From assembly GCA_946405805.1 (NCBI GenBank), contig CAMJIL010000024.1:1-33503 (forward strand): DNA of 33,503 nucleotides, given 5' to 3'. Positions within the stretch are counted from its first letter, which is position 1; the number at the start of each line of letters is the position of its first letter. Below, piece by piece: positions 1 to 7,300 of this stretch. Origin of the DNA: an uncultured Prevotellaceae bacterium (GTDB taxonomy: Bacteria; Bacteroidota; Bacteroidia; Bacteroidales; Bacteroidaceae). The position numbers were made by a program, and so were the translations under genes. A model generated the notes under the pieces. That model saw nothing but the letters and a program-made list of their open reading frames with translations, did not search any database and was not told the DNA's origin.

Positions 1-155
1 CTCTGACGATCCCATGGGGCATCATAGCCGAAGTTATGCCAAAAGCCAAGACTAATCTTTGGGAGCAGAATGCCAGAACATCCACAACGCTGATACATCT
101 TGTCCTCATTAGCATACCTCTCAGGACTTGCGATATAATTCTCTCTTAATACCAT
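1..155 (-). CDS. Aldo/keto reductase, L-glyceraldehyde 3-phosphate reductase-like (partial, N-terminus only)
   Basis: The minus strand from an ATG at 155 reads openly off the left edge, giving about 51 residues. It contains ASPERY, then a YQRCGCSGILLPKISLG segment followed by WHNFG. This matches the N-terminal pattern of the YghZ/Gpr branch of aldo/keto reductases (RCG-SG--LP--SLGLWHNFG), NADPH-dependent cytosolic enzymes that reduce small aldehydes. The barrel, catalytic tetrad and cofactor site lie outside the window, so substrate cannot be judged. It is transcribed divergently from the DMT transporter at 285 and has a good Bacteroidetes promoter at 198-228. The family call rests on a short but distinctive N-terminus; the exact enzyme is inferred. 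Confidence 0.75.
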   Translation of the reverse strand, partial: MVLRENYIASPERYANEDKMYQRCGCSGILLPKISLGFWHNFGYDAPWDRQ

Positions 156-197
156 AAATATGTATCTGTAATGTTGATTCTTACATCTTTTGTGCTG

Positions 198-228
198 CAA
201 ATTTAGAAATAAATTCCTGAAATTGCAA
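198..228 (-). promoter_or_regulatory. Bacteroidetes-type promoter for the aldo/keto reductase
   Basis: On the minus strand the -33 TTG (226-228) is followed by a 20-nt spacer and a -7 box TAAATTTG (198-205), matching TTG-N19-21-TAnnTTTG. The predicted transcript starts near 190, giving a leader of about 35 nt before the ATG at 155. Confidence 0.7.
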
Positions 229-267
229 GAATTTTTAGTTTTTTCATTATAAATCAGCAAAAATCAC

Positions 268-275
268 TAAATTTG
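268..275 (+). promoter_or_regulatory. -7 box for the DMT transporter gene
   Basis: TAAATTTG matches TAnnTTTG exactly. The -33 region is only a T-rich run without a clear TTG. The box ends 9 nt before the first ATG (285), so the mRNA would have almost no 5' leader if translation starts there. Confidence 0.5.
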
Positions 276-284
276 CGGCCGAAA

Positions 285-1277
285 ATGATGAAAAATGTAT
301 TGAAACAAAACGCAAAGGTGAATAGGCATAACATATTGGGTTCAGGAGAAGTCATCGCTCACTTGTCGATGTTTTTTGCCTGTGCCTTTTGGGGACTTAT
401 GGCTCCACTTGGCAAGGATGCTATGACAAACGGCCTCGATGGACTTACAATGGTTACCTTCCGAGTGACTGGCGGTTGTCTGCTGTTTTGGCTTACGTCG
501 CTGTTTGTCAAGCACGAACACGTACCTTTCAAGGATAAGATGCTGTTTATCGGAGCAGGATTTCTGGGTTTGGTTACCAACCAATGCTGCTATACCATCG
601 GCCTCTCTATAACATCACCAATCAATGCCTCGATAGTAACTACTTCAATGCCTATCTTCGCAATGATTCTGGCAGCAATAATTCTTAAGGAACCTATTAC
701 TGGGAAGAAGGCTTCTGGGGTTTTCTTAGGATGCTGCGGAGCATTGATTCTCATCCTTACTTCTGCGTCTCATAGCAGCGATAAGGTAGGGGATATTCGG
801 GGTGATTTGCTATGTCTGTTGGCGCAGCTGTCTTTTGCGCTCTACCTATCTTTGTTCAACAAGTTGATAAAGCGTTATTCTGTCTTTACAATCAATAAGT
901 GGATGTTTCTCTGGGCGACGGTTTTTGTGACTCCTTTCACTTTCAGTCATGTCAGCGAAGTCGTAAGCCACTCCATACCCTCAAGGTCGTGGTTGGAAGC
1001 AGGATATGTAGTGTTCTTTGGTACATACATCAGTTATATCCTTACTATGATAGGTCAGAAGAAACTGCGTCCTACAGTCGTATCAGTATATAACTATGTT
1101 CAACCTCTTGTTTCAGTGGTTGTCAGCGTGCTTACTGGTATCGGTGTCTTACGACCCAGTCATGCTTTGGCTGTACTGCTCGTATTCAGCGGAGTATGGC
1201 TGGTAACAATATCGCGTAGCCGAGCCGATATGGAGCGTAAAGCTCAAGAGATTCAGAATATGCGGTCTTCTCGCTAA
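285..1277 (+). CDS. DMT superfamily transporter (two EamA domains)
   Basis: Inner-membrane protein of about 330 residues, the usual size for the EamA/RhaT drug/metabolite transporter family, with about ten hydrophobic helices in two repeats. The N-terminal pattern MFFACAFWGLMAPLGKDAM and the later NASIVTTSMPIFAMILA and YNYVQPLVSVVVSVL segments are typical of EamA halves. Substrate is unknown; family members export amino acids, metabolites or drugs. The reading frame is open back to a TTG at 273, but that codon lies inside the -7 box, so I prefer ATG 285 or 288. GTG 318 is possible, because the first 25 or so residues are polar and atypical. The stop overlaps the stop of the convergent MFS gene by 4 nt. 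Confidence 0.88.
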   Translation: MMKNVLKQNAKVNRHNILGSGEVIAHLSMFFACAFWGLMAPLGKDAMTNGLDGLTMVTFRVTGGCLLFWLTSLFVKHEHVPFKDKMLFIGAGFLGLVTNQCCYTIGLSITSPINASIVTTSMPIFAMILAAIILKEPITGKKASGVFLGCCGALILILTSASHSSDKVGDIRGDLLCLLAQLSFALYLSLFNKLIKRYSVFTINKWMFLWATVFVTPFTFSHVSEVVSHSIPSRSWLEAGYVVFFGTYISYILTMIGQKKLRPTVVSVYNYVQPLVSVVVSVLTGIGVLRPSHALAVLLVFSGVWLVTISRSRADMERKAQEIQNMRSSR

Positions 1278-2464
1278 CGCAGTTTGTTCTTGTTGTAGGT
1301 TCTCTTTACATATGCGAAGAAGAATAACACCCCAACGATGTTCACGATAGCAGCAATCCAGAAGGCTGCACCATAGCCAGCCAATTCTGATGCGATACCA
1401 CCAACTACCACTCCTGCTCCTACGCCCACATCCCATGATGTCAGCATTGAGGAGTTTGCTGTGCCCCTGCGATTATTTGGCGCCAGATTCACAAACATCG
1501 TCTGTACGGCAGGAAACATATGTCCGTTGCCAAGACCTAATATTATAGCACATCCGAAGAATCCCCAGTAGTTATGTATGGCAGCAAAGGCGAGGTATGA
1601 GAATACAGATATACACATTCCGACAGTAGCATTATGCACTACTCTTCCTGTGCGCAGTGATTTGCTGCCAGTAAGTCTGGATACCATAAGGCTGACAGAG
1701 AGTATCAGGAAGAACATTGCTGCCCCTTGTGTCATTCCCAATTCTTCTTTTGAATAGATGGCAAGATATGTTGACAATACTCCGTATGAAAACGACAGCA
1801 TAGCGAGCATCAACCCTACAGACCATCCCTTTACGAGGAAGAATCGGTCAAGAGATACAGGACTCTTCTTTGGCGGCACGAGACCTGCTGCTATCTTCGA
1901 TGGAGGAGTATGCTTTACTGTTTTACTAATCAGAAATCCTGCTGCAGCCATAAGGAATGATAGCAGGAAGATAGCCTGGAAATTTCCCCACACCTCATAT
2001 ATATATATACCGACAGTAGGAGAGATAGCAGTAGCAAGGTTGTTAGAAAGTCCGTAGTAACCTATTCCCTCTGCACGTCTTTCTGCTGGCAGTACATCGA
2101 TGGCAACAGTGCTGTTGGATACTGTTACAGTACCAAAAGGTGCTCCATGAAGGGTGCGTATTATGGCAAAGAGAATCAGCGAACCGCCAATGAGATACCC
2201 AAGGAAGAATGTGGCAAAGAGTCCGTATGACAATAGCAAGACAGTCTTTCTGTTGTAGGTGTCAACGATATATCCTGAAAAGATTCGTGCCAGAAGGGCC
2301 ATGATGGTATATCCTGACAATACTACTCCGATGGTGTGTTTGCCAGAGCCAAATTCTTCAGAAAGATAAAGGGGTAAAATCGGCATAATCAGCATGAACG
2401 AAAAGAAGATCATGAAATTTGCTGACCATACCTTTATATAATTATGATTCCATAGTGTGGACAC
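1274..2464 (-). CDS. MFS transporter
   Basis: A 396-residue major facilitator protein with about twelve hydrophobic helices and the loop 2-3 style motif GYIVDTYNRKTVLLL, a variant of G-x-x-x-D-R-x-G-R-R. The segment GAPFGTVTVSNSTVAIDVLPAERRAEGIGYYG resembles the helix 4-5 region of the drug:H+ antiporter-like DHA1 branch. It would export small molecules from the inner membrane; substrate is unknown. The start is a GTG whose G is also the last base of the stop codon of the upstream kinase-like gene, so the two are very probably translationally coupled in one leftward operon with miaA and the acyl-CoA ligase. Its 3' end overlaps the convergent DMT gene by 4 nt, so no separate terminator fits between them. 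Confidence 0.88.
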   Translation of the reverse strand: MSTLWNHNYIKVWSANFMIFFSFMLIMPILPLYLSEEFGSGKHTIGVVLSGYTIMALLARIFSGYIVDTYNRKTVLLLSYGLFATFFLGYLIGGSLILFAIIRTLHGAPFGTVTVSNSTVAIDVLPAERRAEGIGYYGLSNNLATAISPTVGIYIYEVWGNFQAIFLLSFLMAAAGFLISKTVKHTPPSKIAAGLVPPKKSPVSLDRFFLVKGWSVGLMLAMLSFSYGVLSTYLAIYSKEELGMTQGAAMFFLILSVSLMVSRLTGSKSLRTGRVVHNATVGMCISVFSYLAFAAIHNYWGFFGCAIILGLGNGHMFPAVQTMFVNLAPNNRRGTANSSMLTSWDVGVGAGVVVGGIASELAGYGAAFWIAAIVNIVGVLFFFAYVKRTYNKNKLR

Positions 2465-3396
2465 TATTCAATGATGAAATTTATCTCTTCTTTTTCGATG
2501 TCAATGCGGAGTGGGTAATTGCCTACCTGTGTAGGATGTCCGTCAACAGAAACGGGTAGGTTTCTGCCTTCTATTTCTACATTCGTAGTGCGATATAGTC
2601 TGATGCGTTTATGGTTTAGCATCTCACCCTTCAGGAACAGATATATGCCATTGATGAGTTGTGTCAGTCCTGAGCGACGTACTATCGTCACATCCAGCAT
2701 TCCGTTATATGGCACAGCACTTGGTGTCTGATGATATCCCCATGCACTACCTATACACATCGTCATAACACGATGATTTTCAGTTGTTCCGTTGATGGTA
2801 TATTTCATCTCGTATGCCATACGTTGGAAGAGCATCATAACCAGCGAAACGGTAAAAGAAAGCTTTCTTGAGAACAGAGCTTTTCGGGTATTTTGTCTGA
2901 GGGTATGAATGCGTGCTAAGAGTCCTACGTTTACGCAGTTCAGGAAATACTGCTGCTGTTCCTGATTCTCTCTGCCCCTATATCTCAGGCATCCCACATC
3001 AACAGTACGGATGCGATGATTCTGAATGGCTTTTACTGCCTGCTCGATATTTTTTCGTGAGAACCCCCAGAAGGCAGCAAAGTCGTTGATGGCACCATTA
3101 GGGATTACGCCAAGACTGATTCTTTCGCGCACATGCTTTTCTACTTTCATAAGGCAGTTGACAGCATCGTTCAAAGCGCTGTCGCCACCAATGATTACGA
3201 TGTCTTCATAACCATTGTTTATCATCATAGTCACCAATCGTGATACACTCTGCTGCTTCTCGCTCTGTACGATGTCATACTCTACTTCATATTCCTGAAG
3301 TAAAGCCTCAATCTTTTCACGTCGCTTTGCAGCATCCTCGTAAGGACTATGAAAAGGGCAATATATTATACCAGTCTTCAATTTCTTTATAGTCAA
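2464..3396 (-). CDS. Diacylglycerol kinase / lipid kinase family protein (YegS/BmrU-like)
   Basis: A 310-residue protein with the DAGK catalytic fold signature. IVIIGGDSALNDAVNCLM stands where most members have GGDGT-x-NEV-NG, and LGVIPNGAINDFAAFWGF stands for GIIPLGTANDFAR. The C-terminal half carries GMLDVTIVRR and SVDGHPTQVGNYPLRID, the usual lipid-kinase beta-sandwich segments. It probably phosphorylates a membrane lipid such as diacylglycerol, or a sphingoid base, at the cytosolic face using ATP. The Gly to Ser and Thr to Ala changes in the nucleotide loop make activity less certain. The TTG start at 3394-3396 lies inside a heptamer repeat array; TTG at 3381 is an alternative. It is coupled to the MFS gene (1-nt overlap). 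Confidence 0.8.
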   Translation of the reverse strand: MTIKKLKTGIIYCPFHSPYEDAAKRREKIEALLQEYEVEYDIVQSEKQQSVSRLVTMMINNGYEDIVIIGGDSALNDAVNCLMKVEKHVRERISLGVIPNGAINDFAAFWGFSRKNIEQAVKAIQNHRIRTVDVGCLRYRGRENQEQQQYFLNCVNVGLLARIHTLRQNTRKALFSRKLSFTVSLVMMLFQRMAYEMKYTINGTTENHRVMTMCIGSAWGYHQTPSAVPYNGMLDVTIVRRSGLTQLINGIYLFLKGEMLNHKRIRLYRTTNVEIEGRNLPVSVDGHPTQVGNYPLRIDIEKEEINFIIE

Positions 3397-3467
3397 AGGT
3401 CAAAAGTCAAAAGTCAAAAGTCACTAACCACTAACCTCTTAATTCTTAATTCCTAATTCCTAATTCT
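3391..3467. repeat. Heptamer array H1 (11 units) between the kinase-like gene and miaA
   Basis: Eleven consecutive 7-bp units without a phase break: five of AGTCAAA/GGTCAAA/AGTCACT type, then AACCACT and AACCTCT, then four TAATTCY units. Transitional units are hybrids of their neighbours. The tract holds the TTG start of the kinase-like gene at one end and the TAA stop plus last codons of miaA at the other. Confidence 0.9.
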
Positions 3468-4147
3468 TCATCGTACGCTCTCCAGTCTATTGTAAAACCT
3501 CGACGTTCCATTCCTCTGAACCATGTCATCTGTCTCTTTGCAAACTGATGTATGGCTATTTCCAGCAGGTGGACCATCTCGTCGTAGGAATACTCACCCA
3601 GTATATATTTCGTCAAATATTTATACTCCAATCCGTATGCTATGAGTCGTTCAGCAGGAACCCCTTCGTCAAGCAGACCTCTCACCTCGTCAACCATTCC
3701 TTCTTCCAGTCGGGCATATAGTCGTTGCGTGATGCGTTCTCTTCTCAGTTCGCGTGGAATGCTGATGCCTATCAGGGTATATCCGTTAAACTCATCACTC
3801 CCCAGGTAACCCCTCAGCACACCCTCTATATACAGTCCTGTACCACCACATAGGATAGGTTGCTTGCCACGCGCAACGATGTCCTCGTATGCCTTGTGAA
3901 AATCCTGCAGGTAACGATACAGGTTGTAGCGTTCCCCTGGCTCTGCGATGTCTATGAGGTGATAGGGAATTTTCTTGCCATCCACCTCATAATCTTTCAG
4001 GTCCTTTCCTGTTCCGATGTCCATGCGTCGATACACCTGTCTGGAGTCAGCAGAAAGTATCTCGCCACCGATTTGTGCTGCCAGCTTTGTAGCAATGCGT
4101 GTCTTGCCACAGGCAGTAGGACCCGTTATGACAATCAGGTTATTGAT
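3446..4147 (-). CDS. miaA: MiaA-like tRNA dimethylallyltransferase, abnormal (no standard start codon, internal domain missing)
   Basis: MiaA transfers dimethylallyl to A37 of tRNAs reading UNN codons. The frame holds LIVITGPTACGKTR (P-loop), SADSRQVYRRMDIGTGKD, PYHLIDI, LCGGTGLYIEGVLRGY, and the C-terminal AIHQFAKRQMTWFRGMERRGF, all strongly MiaA. Two things are wrong. After LRGY only about a dozen residues precede GISIPRELRRERI, where normal MiaA has some 70-80 residues including the helical insertion and a conserved RALE-type segment. And no ATG, GTG or TTG lies between an in-frame stop near 4220 and the P-loop. The first standard start (GTG 4036) is downstream of the P-loop. I placed the start at ATC 4147, overlapping the upstream stop, giving 233 residues; CTG 4138 or ATT 4135 are alternatives. 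It may be a decaying or specialised copy. The stop lies in array H1. Confidence 0.72.
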   Translation of the reverse strand: MNNLIVITGPTACGKTRIATKLAAQIGGEILSADSRQVYRRMDIGTGKDLKDYEVDGKKIPYHLIDIAEPGERYNLYRYLQDFHKAYEDIVARGKQPILCGGTGLYIEGVLRGYLGSDEFNGYTLIGISIPRELRRERITQRLYARLEEGMVDEVRGLLDEGVPAERLIAYGLEYKYLTKYILGEYSYDEMVHLLEIAIHQFAKRQMTWFRGMERRGFTIDWRAYDEELGIRN

Positions 4148-5798
4148 AGAGATAACGTTTGATACTTCTCTTTGGAGTCTTCTCGAATTCCTCGTCGTGA
4201 ATCTCTATGCTTGCCACCTTGCAGTATGCAGGCTGTGACTCGTTGAGAGTCTGGAGATTCTGGTTCATCACGTTCATGACGTCCTCACTCGACATATTTC
4301 TGGCAGCACAGGTCTCGATGTCAGGATGTACGAGAGCCACCAGCTTCTGGTCACGCTGCACCACGATACTCTCATTTACGAGAGGCAGTGAGTTCAGAGC
4401 ATCCTCTATCTCCTCAGGGAAGATATTCTGTCCAGAAGGACCCAGTAACATATTCTTTGAACGACCCTTGATAAAGATATTGCCCTTGCGGTCCATAATG
4501 CCGAGGTCACCAGTATGATACCATCCGTCCTTGTCGAGAGCTGCAGCAGTAGCCTCTTCGTTTTTGTAGTATCCCAACATCACATTCATGCCACGAGCCA
4601 AAATCTCGCCTGGCTTGCGATGAGGATGCTTACTGTCTATCTTTACTTCCATGTGTACTACCTGTCTGCCGCAAGAACCTGCCTTGTGTGTTGTCCAGTC
4701 AGCATACGAGATGATAGGAGCGCATTCTGTAGCGCCATAACCTACGGTGATAGGGAATTTTATCCACTTCATAAAGTGTTCCACCTCCTGATTCAGGGCA
4801 GCACCACCGACGATAATCTCGTAGAGGTTGCCACCAAAGGCGTCATAAACCTGATTCTTAATCTTTTCCTTTATCTTACCTCCCAAGATAGGAGTGCTCA
4901 TCAATGCGCGAATGACAGGCGAAACCTTTGGGAATACTTTCTTGCGTATAATCTTCTCAATGATGAGAGGAACAGCAATGATGATGACAGGTTTGATGTC
5001 CTTGAAAGCCTGTGCTACGACAGCTGGTGAAGGAATGCGTGTGAGGTAGAAGATGTGACATCCGCTCATGAATTCCTTCACAAATTCAAATGCCATTCCG
5101 TACATGTGTGCCATAGGCAATATGGAGATGGTGTTGTCGCCAGGGTGCAGGTGAGCATCCAATACCTCACATGCAAAGTCGAGGTTTGACCACATAGCAC
5201 GGTAAGGAATCATCACGCCCTTTGAGAAACCTGTTGTTCCGGAGGTGTAGTTGATAAGAGCCAACTCCTCAGGACTCTGCTCCTTATAGTAGTTTACGTC
5301 ATCCTTACGGAAATACTTTGGGAATTTCTCACCATACAGTCTGTTGAGGTTTTCGCGAGCATAGTAAAGTTTCTCAGAGCGAGACACCATCAGCGAGAAG
5401 TCAGGTATGTTTATGATACCCTCCAAGGCAGGCATCTTGTCAGGTGTTATCTCTCCTGCTACGACGTCGCCCACGAACAGCAGGCGAGCCTCAGAGTGGT
5501 TTACTATGTGGTGAATCTGGTCAGCCGTAAACTCATGCAGTATAGGCACTGCCACAGCGCCGTATGTCAGGGTCGCCAGGAAAGCAACAGCCCAATGGCT
5601 CATGTTGCGTCCGCAGAGGGCTATCTTGTCACCACGCTGAACGCCGCTGTTCTCAAACAGTATGTGTAGCTTCTCAATCTTTCTTGCCACATCATGATAC
5701 TGCAGAGTGGCCCCCTTGTAGTCTGTCAGTGCATCCAGTTCCCAGTTTTTCTTGATACTGTCTTCAATACACTGATTAAAGCTTTTTATTTCTTCCAT
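4140..5798 (-). CDS. AMP-forming long-chain acyl-CoA synthetase
   Basis: A 552-residue ANL-superfamily adenylate-forming enzyme, FadD/AMP-binding type. It activates a fatty acid with ATP to acyl-AMP and then acyl-CoA in the cytosol or at the membrane face. Visible motifs are the P-loop INYTSGTTGFSKGV (about residue 184), the ATP motif VGYGATECAPIISY, the GWYHTGDLGIMDRKGNIFIKGR hinge region and the C-terminal lysine region TPKRSIKRYLYQ. The frame extends to a TTG at 5819, but ATG 5798 (MEEIKSFNQ) gives the usual family N-terminus. It is the first gene of the leftward cluster and overlaps the miaA 5' end by a few bases. The promoter at 5907-5937 carries an inverted repeat over the -33 box that could be an operator. 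Confidence 0.92.
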   Translation of the reverse strand: MEEIKSFNQCIEDSIKKNWELDALTDYKGATLQYHDVARKIEKLHILFENSGVQRGDKIALCGRNMSHWAVAFLATLTYGAVAVPILHEFTADQIHHIVNHSEARLLFVGDVVAGEITPDKMPALEGIINIPDFSLMVSRSEKLYYARENLNRLYGEKFPKYFRKDDVNYYKEQSPEELALINYTSGTTGFSKGVMIPYRAMWSNLDFACEVLDAHLHPGDNTISILPMAHMYGMAFEFVKEFMSGCHIFYLTRIPSPAVVAQAFKDIKPVIIIAVPLIIEKIIRKKVFPKVSPVIRALMSTPILGGKIKEKIKNQVYDAFGGNLYEIIVGGAALNQEVEHFMKWIKFPITVGYGATECAPIISYADWTTHKAGSCGRQVVHMEVKIDSKHPHRKPGEILARGMNVMLGYYKNEEATAAALDKDGWYHTGDLGIMDRKGNIFIKGRSKNMLLGPSGQNIFPEEIEDALNSLPLVNESIVVQRDQKLVALVHPDIETCAARNMSSEDVMNVMNQNLQTLNESQPAYCKVASIEIHDEEFEKTPKRSIKRYLYQ

Positions 5799-5906
5799 CT
5801 GGTCGATTTGGTTGCTCAAATTTATAAATTCTGTGCAAAGCTCCGTTTTAGTGAGAGCAGATAAAAATATGTTTTTGTATGCCGAGCATTAGGAGGTTCG
5901 CGGATG

Positions 5907-5937
5907 CAAAGGTATATTTTTTTTTGCACACTTGCAA
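5907..5937 (-). promoter_or_regulatory. Promoter of the acyl-CoA synthetase gene with overlapping inverted repeat
   Basis: On the minus strand the -33 TTG (5935-5937), a 20-nt spacer and the -7 box TACCTTTG (5907-5914) match the Bacteroidetes consensus. A 7-bp inverted repeat, TGCACAC (5925-5931) and GTGTGCA (5944-5950), brackets the -33 element with A/T runs outside, as an operator would. Confidence 0.7.
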
Positions 5938-6163
5938 ATAAAAGTGTGCATTTTTTGTTGATAAGGTAAAAATAATTCGGTTTTCTTGTTTTTGGTTTGG
6001 TAGTGAAGCCCTTTTTAGCAAATTTTATTTCCGATTCAATATTTGGCGAGGTTACGGCTCGTCCTTAGTTACAAAATCTATAATAGAACTTAGGAAAATC
6101 TCCGATAAAACTTCAATCAACCCTCAATCTACCTTCGTTCCTTCTTCGCTCTTTATTTAATGG

Positions 6164-6263
6164 ATGTTCAATATATGTCCGGTAGATGTTCAGTATATGT
6201 CCGGTATATGTTCGGTAAAATACCGGACATATACCGGACAAGTACCGGACTTCTACCGCACAG
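6164..6263. repeat. Array of 11-bp repeats, five direct then four inverted units
   Basis: Five tandem 11-bp units of consensus ATGTYCRGTAT fill 6164-6218. After a single base, four units in reverse-complement orientation (ATACCGGACAT-like) fill 6220-6263. The central units can pair over about 20 bp with at most one G-T wobble, making a large hairpin. The period equals one DNA helical turn. Confidence 0.85.
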
Positions 6264-6373
6264 TAATAGAAGTTACGTAGGAGCTCCATATAAGTTGCTT
6301 ACTGCTTGCTTATAAGGTCGGCATGACATGTATTGAAGTATTACCCTGAAATGCTACAGGGGCAGATGGGGGA

Positions 6374-6401
6374 TAACTGACAGTTGACAATTGATAGGTC
6401 A
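6374..6401. repeat. Short degenerate heptamer tract
   Basis: Four units in 7-bp phase (TAACTGA, CAGTTGA, CAATTGA, TAGGTCA) in the SDR upstream region. It is more diverged than the other heptamer tracts. Confidence 0.45.
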
Positions 6402-6441
6402 ACTTTTTCTCAAATTTCTTGGAGATAAAAAAATAAATGCT

Positions 6442-6449
6442 TAACTTTG
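6442..6449 (+). promoter_or_regulatory. -7 box of the SDR gene
   Basis: TAACTTTG followed by C fits TAnnTTTG. The -33 region has only a weak TTCTTG match near 6415-6420. The predicted leader is about 25 nt. Confidence 0.55.
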
Positions 6450-6481
6450 CAGACAGGAAATATAACTAAAATCCATTTGAT

Positions 6482-7243
6482 ATGAATAAAACAGTATTGA
6501 TAACAGGGGCGACGAGTGGTATAGGACTTGCTTGTGCAAGGAAATTTGCACAGAATGGGGATAGGCTTATTCTGACTGGTAGGAATGAACAGCGTCTGAA
6601 TGAGATTTGTAAGGAACTGACAGAAAAGGGTTCTGAGGTGCTGACATTGGCTTTTGATGTGAGAAATCGTAAGGTTGCTGAGAAACTGATGGCAGAACTG
6701 CCTGAGGAGTGGAAGAAGATTGATGTTTTGGTAAATAATGCTGGTCTGGCTCTTGGCTTGGATCCGGAATATGAGGGCAATCTTGATGAATGGGAAACAA
6801 TGATTGACACTAATATCAAAGGACTTCTGACAATGACGAGGCTTGTTGTCCCTGGTATGGTGGAACGCAATAGCGGACATATCATCAATATAGGTTCTGT
6901 GGCTGGTGATGCTGCCTATGCTGGTGGTAATGTGTATTGTGCCACAAAAGCTGCTGTAAAGGCCCTGACAGACGGCCTGCGCATAGATGTTATCAATACC
7001 GCCATTCGTGTTACAAATCTAAAGCCTGGGCTTGTAGAGACGAATTTCAGCAATGTACGCTTCCGAGGGGATAATGAGAGGGCTGACAGCCTTTATAGGG
7101 GCATAAAACCTCTTGTAGGTGACGATATTGCCGACGTTGCTGTATATGCTGCGAATGCACCAGAGCATGTGCAGATTGCTGAGGTGCTGATTTTAGCTAC
7201 TCACCAGGCGAGCGCAAGTATGGTGGTGAGAGATAAAGTTTAA
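6482..7243 (+). CDS. SDR family NAD(P)-dependent oxidoreductase (YdfG-like)
   Basis: A 253-residue classical short-chain dehydrogenase with a complete active site. The cofactor loop is TGATSGIG near residues 7-14, NNAG is near 85, and the catalytic Ser (INIGSVAG), Tyr and Lys (VYCATK) are near 139, 152 and 156. The spacing and sequence resemble E. coli YdfG (3-hydroxy acid / L-allo-threonine dehydrogenase), so a small hydroxy acid is a plausible substrate, but this is inferred. RNEQRL after the second strand suggests NADP(H). It has its own -7 box at 6442. It converges on DPP III, and its TAA stop lies inside heptamer array H2. Confidence 0.92.
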   Translation: MNKTVLITGATSGIGLACARKFAQNGDRLILTGRNEQRLNEICKELTEKGSEVLTLAFDVRNRKVAEKLMAELPEEWKKIDVLVNNAGLALGLDPEYEGNLDEWETMIDTNIKGLLTMTRLVVPGMVERNSGHIINIGSVAGDAAYAGGNVYCATKAAVKALTDGLRIDVINTAIRVTNLKPGLVETNFSNVRFRGDNERADSLYRGIKPLVGDDIADVAVYAANAPEHVQIAEVLILATHQASASMVVRDKV

Positions 7244-7300
7244 TGGTTAACGGTTAAAGACCTTAGACTTTAGACCTTAGACCTTAGACTTTTGACATAT
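7238..7300. repeat. Heptamer array H2 (9 units) between convergent genes
   Basis: Nine in-phase 7-bp units: GTTTAAT, two GGTTAAM, then five GACYTTA/GACTTTT and a final GACATAT. The stop codons of both convergent genes, SDR (7241-7243) and DPP III (7284-7286), are inside the array, as are the last few codons of DPP III. Confidence 0.9.

Larger units (their letters stand above)
5799..6481. other. Long intergenic region with divergent promoters and an 11-bp repeat array
   Basis: About 680 nt without a convincing gene. It contains the acyl-CoA ligase promoter (5907-5937), AT-rich sequence, an array of nine 11-bp units (6164-6263), a short degenerate heptamer tract (6374-6401) and the SDR -7 box (6442-6449). 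No tRNA or small ORF could be supported. Confidence 0.7.

Noticed and set aside
3446..4036. miaA starting at GTG 4036
   Set aside because: This start would remove the P-loop and the substrate loop, which are perfectly kept upstream in the same frame.
4515..5030. Plus-strand ORF of 171 codons opposite the acyl-CoA synthetase
   Set aside because: The synthetase motifs are intact on the other strand; no family pattern is seen in the antisense product.
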